Positions 58,276 to 64,000 of a DNA stretch of 64,000 bases are shown here, piece by piece. Both the position numbers and the translations under genes were made by a program. Origin of the DNA: Cyclobacteriaceae bacterium (GTDB taxonomy: Bacteria; Bacteroidota; Bacteroidia; Cytophagales; Cyclobacteriaceae); contig JAEUUF010000022.1 of NCBI GenBank assembly GCA_016787645.1, positions 186,001 through 250,000 on the forward strand. Direction: 5' to 3'. Within the stretch, counting starts at the first letter, position 1; each line of letters starts with the position of its first letter. The notes under the pieces were generated by a model that saw nothing but the letters and a program-made list of their open reading frames with translations, made no database searches and was not told the DNA's origin.

Positions 58276-58308
58276 ATTGCTTCCATTTCCCCAAAAAACA
58301 TATCTTTA
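58276..58308 (+). promoter_or_regulatory. Promoter of the DUF4136 lipoprotein gene
   Basis: ATTG, 21 bases, then TATCTTTA, one mismatch in each box. The predicted start is about 16 bases before ATG 58331. Confidence 0.5.
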
Positions 58309-58330
58309 GCCTTTCAAAATCCAATTATTT

Positions 58331-58864
58331 ATGAAACACCTTCTCTATGTTAGCCTTTTCCTGCTAGCCTCGTGCAGCAGTATCAAGGTAACGTACGACT
58401 ATGACAGCCAGGCTGACTTCAGTAAGTACAAGACGTATGAATTTACGGATGAGGCCAAGAACTTTCCCATCCAGGAGCTTGATCGCTCCCGCGTCCTTTC
58501 CGCCATTGAAAAGGAAATGGCAGCAAAAGGCTTTACCAAATCTTCAACACCGGATGTTCTTCTTGACTTGCAGGTGAAGTTGGAGCAGAAACAAACCGCC
58601 ACGGCCACCAACACTGGTGGTTATTATGGCCCCTATCGCTACGGCTGGGGCGCCGGCTATGGCGGCACTACCCATATCAACGTGGAAAACTATGTAGATG
58701 GAACGCTCTTTGTGAACATGATCGACAAGTCGACCGAGAAGATGGTCTGGCAAGGTCGCGGAACAAAGACGCTGGAGGATCATCCCTCCCCTCAGAAGAA
58801 AGAGCAGAACATCAATTACGCAGTTCAGCAAATCTTCACGAAGTATCCGCCGAAGAAGAAATAG
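58331..58864 (+). CDS. DUF4136 lipoprotein
   Basis: A 177-residue lipoprotein; the signal ends LFLLASC. DUF4136 is recognised from YDSQADFSKYKTYEF, RVLSAIEKEMAAKGF, PDVLLDLQVKLEQK, a Gly/Tyr insert (GGYYGPYRYGWGAGYGG), then GTLFVNMIDKSTEKMVWQGRG and the final INYAVQQIFTKYPP. Function in the family is unknown; it is common in Bacteroidota. Monocistronic and terminated by a clear hairpin. Confidence 0.88.
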   Translation: MKHLLYVSLFLLASCSSIKVTYDYDSQADFSKYKTYEFTDEAKNFPIQELDRSRVLSAIEKEMAAKGFTKSSTPDVLLDLQVKLEQKQTATATNTGGYYGPYRYGWGAGYGGTTHINVENYVDGTLFVNMIDKSTEKMVWQGRGTKTLEDHPSPQKKEQNINYAVQQIFTKYPPKKK

Positions 58865-58882
58865 CCTTTCGGTAGTGCATTT

Positions 58883-58917
58883 AAAAAAGGGAGGAGCGTT
58901 ATGCTCATCCCTTTTTT
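58883..58917. terminator. Rho-independent terminator after the DUF4136 gene
   Basis: AAAAAAGGGAGGAGC and GCTCATCCCTTTTTT pair over 15 positions with one mismatch around a 5-base loop. The A and T tracts could also serve the converging fnr gene. Confidence 0.85.
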
Positions 58918-59028
58918 GTTTGGCGTGACCGCGCAAGGTAAAAACTGCCTTCCTAGAACTCCTCCACCCCTTGCCCTAAAGGGTAACAACTCTCCAGGTC
59001 CCTGAACCCTGACCCCTGATCCCTCCCG

Positions 59029-60039
59029 TCAGAATTCATTCACACCGCTCACCGTCGTATACTTGAAGCTCGGCTTCTGGTTGGGATACACATGCTTGAA
59101 CGCGCTGTGGGCCATGAGCGCCGCTTCATGAAATCCGCAAAGGATCAATTTTAGCTTGCCCGGATAAGTATTGATATCGCCGATGGCGTAGATGCCCGGA
59201 ATGCTGGTTGAATAGTCCAGCGTATTCACCTGGATGTTGTTCTTGTCGAGGGAAAGTCCCCAATCCGCAATCGGGCCGAGCTTGGGGCTCAGGCCGTAGA
59301 GGGGCACCAGGTAATCTGTCTCGACGGTGATTGGCTGCTGATTCTTATCCACCAACGTCACCGAAGTCAATCGATCATTGCCCTGCACGGATTGAAGATC
59401 CGAATTCATGTAGAGATCGATCTTGCCTTCACGGGCAAGGGTAAACACTTTCTCACCGGAATCGGGCGCCCCGCGAAATGTTTCGTTGCGATGCACCAGC
59501 GTAAGATGACCGGCCACCGAAGAAAGAAAAATTGTCCAGTCCAGGGCCGAATCACCGCCACCGGCCAGTACCACCCGCTTGCCGCGAAAAGCTTCGGGAT
59601 CCCTGATCATGTACAGGATTCCTTTGTCCTTCCCCTCAAACTTATCGAGATTTTCGAGCGCGGGCTTTCTCGGCTCAAAGCTTCCCAGGCCTCCGGCAAT
59701 GACTACAGCCTTGCAGCGGATCTCGGTGTTTTCGCCCGTAATAATGACAAACGAACCATCATCCAGTTTGCTGACCTGCTTCACGCGCTCGCCGAGGGTG
59801 AAGGTAGGTTTGAACGGCGCAATCTGCTTCATCAGGTTGTCCACCAACTGTTGGGCATTCACTTCCGGGTAGCCGGGTATGTCGTAGATCGGTTTTTTGG
59901 GGTAGATCTCCGAAAGCTGGCCACCCACCTGAGGAAGAACGTCGACCAGGTGGCACCTCATTTTAAGAAGGCCGGCTTCAAAGACGGCAAACAGGCCAAC
60001 TGGGCCTGCACCAATGATGCATAAATCTGTCGTAATCAT
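59029..60039 (-). CDS. Ferredoxin-NADP reductase, thioredoxin-reductase-like type
   Basis: A 336-residue FAD enzyme that moves electrons between NADPH and ferredoxin or flavodoxin. The FAD motif CIIGAGPVGLFAVFEAGLL lies at residues 7-25, LPQVGGQLSEIYPKKPIYDIPG follows, then the NADPH-site VVLAGGGDSALDWT near 163-176, and PGIYAIGDINTYPGKLKLI. The redox CxxC of thioredoxin reductase is absent, so it is the TrxR-like FNR. Its ATG follows the tRNA-Pro and its terminator. Confidence 0.92.
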   Translation of the reverse strand: MITTDLCIIGAGPVGLFAVFEAGLLKMRCHLVDVLPQVGGQLSEIYPKKPIYDIPGYPEVNAQQLVDNLMKQIAPFKPTFTLGERVKQVSKLDDGSFVIITGENTEIRCKAVVIAGGLGSFEPRKPALENLDKFEGKDKGILYMIRDPEAFRGKRVVLAGGGDSALDWTIFLSSVAGHLTLVHRNETFRGAPDSGEKVFTLAREGKIDLYMNSDLQSVQGNDRLTSVTLVDKNQQPITVETDYLVPLYGLSPKLGPIADWGLSLDKNNIQVNTLDYSTSIPGIYAIGDINTYPGKLKLILCGFHEAALMAHSAFKHVYPNQKPSFKYTTVSGVNEF

Positions 60040-60046
60040 CTTTATT

Positions 60047-60092
60047 ACAAAAAGAGCCCGCCTACACTCCGAAATGGAGCTTCGGCGGGCTT
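60047..60092 (-). terminator. Terminator of the tRNA-Pro gene
   Basis: On the minus strand AGCCCGCC and GGCGGGCT form an 8-bp stem with an inner CTCC/GGAG helix, followed by CTTTTTG. It lies just downstream of the tRNA 3' end. Confidence 0.85.
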
Positions 60093-60093
60093 G

Positions 60094-60168
60094 TCGGGAT
60101 GACTGGATTCGAACCAGCGACCTCTACGTCCCGAACGTAGCGCACTAGCCGGGCTGTGCTACATCCCG
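60094..60168 (-). tRNA. tRNA-Pro (anticodon CGG)
   Basis: The minus strand folds as a complete cloverleaf. The acceptor stem is CGGGATG/CATCCCG, with the C1-G72 pair usual for bacterial tRNA-Pro. The anticodon stem CTACG/CGTAG holds the loop TTCGGGA, so the anticodon is CGG (codon CCG). The T arm reads GCTGGTTCGAATCCAGT. The discriminator is A; CCA is not encoded. Confidence 0.95.
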
Positions 60169-60179
60169 ATATGGGACGG

Positions 60180-60209
60180 CAAAAATAAGGAAACCATTGG
60201 ATTTTCAAT
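60180..60209 (-). promoter_or_regulatory. Promoter of tRNA-Pro
   Basis: On the minus strand ATTG, 18 bases, then TATTTTTG, an exact -7 box. Transcription would start about 5 bases before the mature tRNA 5' end. Confidence 0.65.
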
Positions 60210-60257
60210 GATGATGAGCGCCACCTGGAGAGGATGAATGCATGTGGATCCAGGGGA

Positions 60258-60794
60258 TTAGAATCTAAAACCAAATCCCGCTGACGCCGTTCCGATCGAC
60301 CCGGTATTGGCAAACGCATTCGACAACCACAGCCATTCGTATTCCGCGCTGAGAAACATCTTCTCGCTCATCCAAAACATCGCCCCGCCACCCAGGCTCC
60401 CTGACATTCCCCATTGCTGGTCGCTTGGAGCTACCAACGTTCCTGAATAGGAAATAGTGGACACATGGGTGCCAAGGCCGCCACGGACAAATGCCTTGAA
60501 CTTTTCACCCCCGAACATGTACCGCGATACAAAGCATATAGGTAAGGAAGACAGGGAAAAACTTCCGTTGTTTTCAGTCATTGAAAGCTTAACCCAACCA
60601 ATGGATCCCCCCATCGTCCATTTGTCACCCATGGGCTGGAACTCCCAGGCTGCATTGATTTTGTAGCCCGTTGGCTGAGTACCATTGCTCCGGTTGCCCA
60701 CCGAATAGCCGCCCTGTATCAGGCCAATGTTCTCCTGCCCGAATGTGATGTTAGCCAAGGAGGCCAGGGAAATAACCAGCAGTAGATGTTTCAT
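60258..60794 (-). CDS. Outer-membrane beta-barrel protein
   Basis: A 178-residue protein with signal peptide MKHLLLVISLASLANITFGQ at ATG 60794. Alternating strands (AWEFQPMGDKWTMGGSIGWVKLS, LPICFVSRYMFGGEKFKAFVRGGLGTHV, GGGAMFWMSEKMFLSAEYEWLWLSN) and the ending TASAGFGFRF with terminal Phe show an eight-strand OmpA/OmpX-type barrel. It lies just upstream of the tRNA-Pro. Confidence 0.82.
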   Translation of the reverse strand: MKHLLLVISLASLANITFGQENIGLIQGGYSVGNRSNGTQPTGYKINAAWEFQPMGDKWTMGGSIGWVKLSMTENNGSFSLSSLPICFVSRYMFGGEKFKAFVRGGLGTHVSTISYSGTLVAPSDQQWGMSGSLGGGAMFWMSEKMFLSAEYEWLWLSNAFANTGSIGTASAGFGFRF

Positions 60795-60857
60795 GGGTTC
60801 TTGGTTCGGAGGCCAATTTACCCAATCTCTTTCGACGCCTGAATGATTTTTCGCAGG

Positions 60858-60888
60858 GTTGAAATCCGAACTCACCGGACTATCTTTT
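60858..60888 (+). promoter_or_regulatory. Promoter of the ECF sigma factor gene
   Basis: GTTG, 19 bases, then TATCTTTT, one mismatch in each box. It would give a leader of roughly 75 bases before ATG 60969. Confidence 0.45.
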
Positions 60889-60968
60889 GTAACCTTTTGA
60901 CCACCTACCGGTAATAAGGGCAGAATTCAGGACAAAAGAAGCAATCGGGCCCGAAAATAGCGCACTGG

Positions 60969-61508
60969 ATGACCGACGAACAGCTCATGGAGGCCGTGAA
61001 AAACGGCGATCTGCAGCAGGCCTCCCTGTTGTTTGATCGCTACCACAAGCGACTGTTCAACTACCTCGTGCGCATGACAGTGGACCGCGACCTGGCCGAG
61101 GACCTCACGCAGAATGTCTTCGTCCGCATGCTCCGGTACCGCGCGTCTTACAAGCAAGGCCTGAAGTTTCAGTCCTGGATCTACCAGGTGGCCCGCAATG
61201 TGTTCTCCGATCACTACCAGGCCAACCGCAACCGGAAAAAAGAGGTGATGGATATTGAACAACTGGGCGAACGACTGGCCGATGCCAATGAATCCCGGCA
61301 CGTGGAAGAGCAGGAACAACTCCTCCACCGCGCCATGGCACGACTCAGCGATGAACACCGCGAACTGCTGGTGCTCACACGCTTCCAGCACCTCAAGTAC
61401 GAGGAGGTCGCTACCCTGCTGGACACCACCGTGGCCAACATCAAGGTGAAAGTGCACCGGGCCATCGGAAAACTGAGGGAACACTATTTCGAACTGGAGA
61501 AGATTTAA
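60969..61508 (+). CDS. ECF-type RNA polymerase sigma factor
   Basis: A 179-residue sigma-70 family factor. Region 2 is at about 22-90 (LFDRYHKRLFNYLVRM, DLAEDLTQNVFVRMLRY, KFQSWIYQVARNVFSDHYQANR), and region 4 at about 122-172 (LSDEHRELLVLTRFQHLKYEEVATLLDTTVANIKVKVHRAIGKLRE, shown here only as its ends). Regions 1 and 3 are absent, as in ECF factors. The gene for its likely anti-sigma factor starts 9 bases downstream. Confidence 0.95.
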   Translation: MTDEQLMEAVKNGDLQQASLLFDRYHKRLFNYLVRMTVDRDLAEDLTQNVFVRMLRYRASYKQGLKFQSWIYQVARNVFSDHYQANRNRKKEVMDIEQLGERLADANESRHVEEQEQLLHRAMARLSDEHRELLVLTRFQHLKYEEVATLLDTTVANIKVKVHRAIGKLREHYFELEKI

Positions 61509-61517
61509 CGAATCATT

Positions 61518-62291
61518 ATGGAACGCGAAAAACTGGAATCACTGATCATCGACTACATTGACGGCAAGCTCACCGACAGCGATCGCCAATCGCTCGAACT
61601 TCAGCTCGCCCGCGATCCCGAAGCTTTCAAACTTTACGAGCAGCTGCGTGAGGTGATGAGCGCCATGGACAAGTCGACCGCGATCGAACCCTCCGTTCGC
61701 CTCCGGGCTTCTTTCGAACATGCGCTGGCCGAAGAGATGCGGCAACTGCCGGCCGGGCGACAGGTCTTCTTCAGTCCGATCTTCTATCGCGCCGCAGCGG
61801 CCATTGCGTTGGTTGTTTCTGGTATTGCCGCCGGTTACTGGATTTCCACGCAGCAGCGCCAGAACGATGAACTCGTGGCGCTCCGCAAAGAAATGGAATC
61901 GACCAAGCAACTCATGCAATCTATGTTGAGCAATGAAGGATCTGCCAGCCAGCGGTTGCAGGGGGTGAATGTTGCGCTGCGAGTGACCCACGCCGACGAC
62001 GAAGTGGTCAACGCCCTGGTGCGCACCATGAATCAAGATCCTAATTCCAACGTGCGCCTGGCCGCCTTGGAGGCCCTGGCCACATTCCAGGCTGAACCGG
62101 CGGTGCGGAAAGCGTTGATTGCGTCGCTTTCCACTCAAACCGACCCCGTAGTCCAGATTGCGCTCATCCAACTCCTCGTTCGACTCAAAGAAAAGAGTGT
62201 TATCAAAGACCTCGAGCGCATGGTAGAAGACGAGCGCAACCTGAAGGCCGTGAAAGACGAAGCCTCGAGCGGCATTCTCAAATTATCCTAA
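61518..62291 (+). CDS. Membrane anti-sigma factor with HEAT-like periplasmic domain
   Basis: A 257-residue protein. The cytoplasmic N-terminus (1-75) is a zinc-free anti-sigma-like helical region: IDYIDGKLTDSDRQSLELQLARDPEA. A TM helix lies at about 92-112 (AAAAIALVVSGIAAGYWIS). Beyond it, a short coiled coil leads to HEAT-like repeats at about 150-255 (DPNSNVRLAALEALATFQAEPAVRKALIAS, TDPVVQIALIQLLVRLKEKSVIKDLERM). HEAT repeats bind proteins, so they could sense an envelope signal. It is co-transcribed with the sigma gene and the DUF4097 genes. Confidence 0.85.
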   Translation: MEREKLESLIIDYIDGKLTDSDRQSLELQLARDPEAFKLYEQLREVMSAMDKSTAIEPSVRLRASFEHALAEEMRQLPAGRQVFFSPIFYRAAAAIALVVSGIAAGYWISTQQRQNDELVALRKEMESTKQLMQSMLSNEGSASQRLQGVNVALRVTHADDEVVNALVRTMNQDPNSNVRLAALEALATFQAEPAVRKALIASLSTQTDPVVQIALIQLLVRLKEKSVIKDLERMVEDERNLKAVKDEASSGILKLS

Positions 62292-62311
62292 CATCAAAAA
62301 AGCACTTACCC

Positions 62312-63064
62312 ATGAAATCTCTTATTGCATTTATTTTTTTCTTCTCGCTCATCGCGACGGGCACAAAAGCCCAGGAATTTAAAGTGAGCAAAGGCACAGG
62401 CCGGCTGGTCATTAATATTGGCCGCGTGGTCGTGGAGGGTTACTCCGGCAATGAAATCATATTCACCTCCCGGTCACGCGACCGTAAGGATGATGAGCGC
62501 GCCAAGGGCCTCAAAGAAATCAATGGCCTCGGGCTTGAAGATAATACCGGCCTTGGCATCAACGTAGAAGACAAAGGCACCACGGTGACTGTGCGACAGC
62601 TCAAAAAGATGAACTCACCGGAAATCCGCATCCAGGTGCCGAAAGGCATGACCATCGCTTACGGCTTTGAATCACAGTATGGCGGAGAGGTAGTATTCCG
62701 CAACGTGGAGTCTGAAATCGAGGTTGCCGCCAACTACAACAGCATAGAACTCACCAACGTTACCGGTCCGGTCACCGCTAAAACGATCTACGGAAACATC
62801 GAAGCCAATTTCGATCAGAATGTGAAAGGACCTCTCTCTATTATCTCGGTCTATGGTTACGCCGACGTCACCCTGCCGGCCAGCATCAAGGCGAACATCA
62901 AGTTGAGCACCGCTTACGGAGAGCTTTACGCCTCACCCGACCTGAAGATCGAAGTGGACCGTAGCCTCGACGATGAGAATCGGGTCAATGGAAAGATCAA
63001 TGGCGGCGGCATGTCCATTGACATCAACAGCAGCTATGGCAAGGTCTACCTCCGGAAAAAATAG
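62312..63064 (+). CDS. Exported DUF4097-type beta-helix protein, copy 1
   Basis: A 250-residue protein with signal peptide MKSLIAFIFFFSLIATGTKAQ. It has the DUF4097 adhesin-like layout: an early GRLVINIGRVVVEGYSGNEIIF strand, then repeated turns with Tyr-Gly (FESQYGGEVVF, AKTIYGNIEA, ISVYGYADV, STAYGELYA, NSSYGKVYLRKK) every 20-30 residues, which suggests a stacked beta structure. It lies 20 bases after the anti-sigma gene, so is probably under its control. Confidence 0.82.
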   Translation: MKSLIAFIFFFSLIATGTKAQEFKVSKGTGRLVINIGRVVVEGYSGNEIIFTSRSRDRKDDERAKGLKEINGLGLEDNTGLGINVEDKGTTVTVRQLKKMNSPEIRIQVPKGMTIAYGFESQYGGEVVFRNVESEIEVAANYNSIELTNVTGPVTAKTIYGNIEANFDQNVKGPLSIISVYGYADVTLPASIKANIKLSTAYGELYASPDLKIEVDRSLDDENRVNGKINGGGMSIDINSSYGKVYLRKK

Positions 63065-63075
63065 GCCATACCACC

Positions 63076-63816
63076 ATGAAACAGATAACTACCCTGGCGT
63101 TGCTTGCGTTCTCGCTGACAGCAATCGCGCAAACCAAACTCGACAAGACCATTGCCCTCAAAGCCGGGCAGGAAGTACGCCTGACCTTCGACTACCCGAA
63201 ACTGATCCAGGTGTCCACCTGGGATAAAAATGAAATCGCCATCCGTGGTACAGTAAGTATTAATGACGGTGAGAATGACGACGCCTTCGTACTCGACATT
63301 GACGATAAGGGTGGCTTTCTGGATATCCGTGGACGCATCAAAGACATGGACAACCTCCCCCATCGCATTACCGTGATGAACGACGGCCAGAAGACTACTT
63401 TCCGCAATGAAACGGAGTGGCGCAAATTCCAGAAAGAAAATGGCAAACGGTCCTACGACATGATGAATCGAGGCCTCGACCTGGAGATTACGCTCGAGAT
63501 CATGATCCCTGCCAAGGTGGCTACTTCGCTAGTGTCCGTCTATGGCATGGTGGAAGTCCGGCAATTCAATGGACCGCTGTTCGTCCAGGCGACCTATGGC
63601 GGTGTAGATGCATCACTGACCGAAAGCACAACCGGCGAGCTGATTGCGGAAACCAATTACGGCCACATCTACAGTGACCTGGCCATTCAACTCAACAGCG
63701 ACAAGGTGCGTGAAGAAGAATTTCACACCCTGGTGGCAGCCAAACCGGGCAAGGGTCCCGCTTACCGATTTGAGTCAGCGTACGGTAATGTTTACTTACG
63801 TCGCAGCAAACCGTAA
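63076..63816 (+). CDS. Exported DUF4097-type beta-helix protein, copy 2
   Basis: A 246-residue paralogue of copy 1, with signal peptide ending SLTAIAQ. The Tyr-Gly turns recur (VSVYGMVEV, QATYGGVDA, ETNYGHIYS, ESAYGNVYLRRS), and the C-terminus YGxVYLR matches copy 1. The middle differs, with an extra charged loop (about 105-135). Begins 11 bases after copy 1. Confidence 0.82.
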   Translation: MKQITTLALLAFSLTAIAQTKLDKTIALKAGQEVRLTFDYPKLIQVSTWDKNEIAIRGTVSINDGENDDAFVLDIDDKGGFLDIRGRIKDMDNLPHRITVMNDGQKTTFRNETEWRKFQKENGKRSYDMMNRGLDLEITLEIMIPAKVATSLVSVYGMVEVRQFNGPLFVQATYGGVDASLTESTTGELIAETNYGHIYSDLAIQLNSDKVREEEFHTLVAAKPGKGPAYRFESAYGNVYLRRSKP

Positions 63817-63855
63817 CCTAATGATCCTTGGCCAGTAACAAAGAAAAACAACGAC

Positions 63856-64000
63856 ATGAAAAAGAAACTCATTATCACCGCAGCGGGACTTCTCTTCTCC
63901 TGCCTCCTCTTTGCCCAGGAATACAAACTCGCCAAGAACACTGGCAAACTGGTCATCAAAGACGTTAACCACCTTACCATCGAAGGATCTTCCGGCAACG
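63856..64000 (+). CDS. Exported DUF4097-type protein, copy 3 (partial)
   Basis: ATG 63856 opens a frame that runs off the right edge after 48 codons. The signal peptide MKKKLIITAAGLLFSCLLFAQ is followed by EYKLAKNTGKLVIKDVNHLTIEGSSGN, the same beginning as copy 1 (EFKVSKGTGRLVIN and EGYSGN). The rest lies outside the window. Confidence 0.75.
   Translation, partial: MKKKLIITAAGLLFSCLLFAQEYKLAKNTGKLVIKDVNHLTIEGSSGN

Noticed and set aside
58960-59030. C-rich stretch with repeated CCCTGA words as a third copy of the DUF559 palindrome
   Set aside because: It lacks the paired arms and GGCC hairpin; it looks like simple low-complexity spacer.
59029-60039. Thioredoxin reductase
   Set aside because: The FAD and NADPH motifs fit, but the redox-active CxxC is missing, so it is the TrxR-like ferredoxin-NADP reductase.

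Overview
The window looks like chromosome from a member of the Bacteroidota, most likely a Cytophagales-type bacterium with a GC content near 50% (inference). The signs are a fused SecDF translocase, many signal-peptide and lipoprotein genes, outer-membrane beta-barrels, DUF2141, DUF4136 and DUF4097 proteins, a GT3-type glycogen synthase, and several promoters of the Bacteroidota form TTTG-N18-21-TAnnTTTG. No phage, insertion sequence or CRISPR array was seen.

Region 1-6.4 kb is one long minus-strand operon: DHH phosphoesterase (nrnA type), two FKBP lipoproteins, rdgB, uridine kinase, a small membrane protein and secDF, which runs off the left edge. From 6.4 to 20.3 kb come housekeeping genes: ndk, gcvP, a tandem NTF2-like protein, an M28 peptidase, a serine dehydratase subunit, a frameshifted alpha/beta hydrolase, upp, glycogen synthase and clpB. 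From 20.3 to 27.3 kb come a DUF748 protein, a two-TM potassium channel with an RCK domain, a cytochrome c, SCO and MOSC group, and a short alpha-glucan phosphorylase homologue that lacks the expected PLP lysine.

From 27.3 to 36.2 kb a three-gene minus-strand operon encodes a secreted TPR-CHAT (caspase-like) protein, a PD40-OmpA protein and a large exported protein of no recognised family, followed by a DUF2141 protein read divergently from the next block. From 36.3 to 44.6 kb lies a molybdenum hydroxylase cluster: two iorAB-like pairs with a cytochrome c between them, then XdhC and a MocA-like cytidylyltransferase. A DUF559 gene whose 3' end lies inside a palindromic repeat sits between the last two; a decayed repeat copy follows gcvP.

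From 44.6 to 60.8 kb genes are mainly envelope-related: an operon of four exported proteins, an AI-2E family permease, two small Omp85-like barrels, an RND efflux operon (periplasmic adaptor, inner-membrane pump, outer-membrane lipoprotein), DUF4136 lipoproteins, a ferredoxin-NADP reductase, tRNA-Pro(CGG) and another barrel. The last 3 kb hold an ECF sigma factor, an anti-sigma factor with a HEAT-like periplasmic tail, and at least three tandem DUF4097-type exported proteins, the third cut by the right edge.

There is no gene-free stretch longer than 300 bases. The largest gaps (about 230 bases before the AI-2E gene and 180 before clpB) contain only the promoters and ribosome binding site listed. 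The strongest candidates for undescribed biology are the CHAT/OmpA operon, the DUF559-palindrome unit, the lysine-less phosphorylase homologue and the sigma/HEAT/DUF4097 array.
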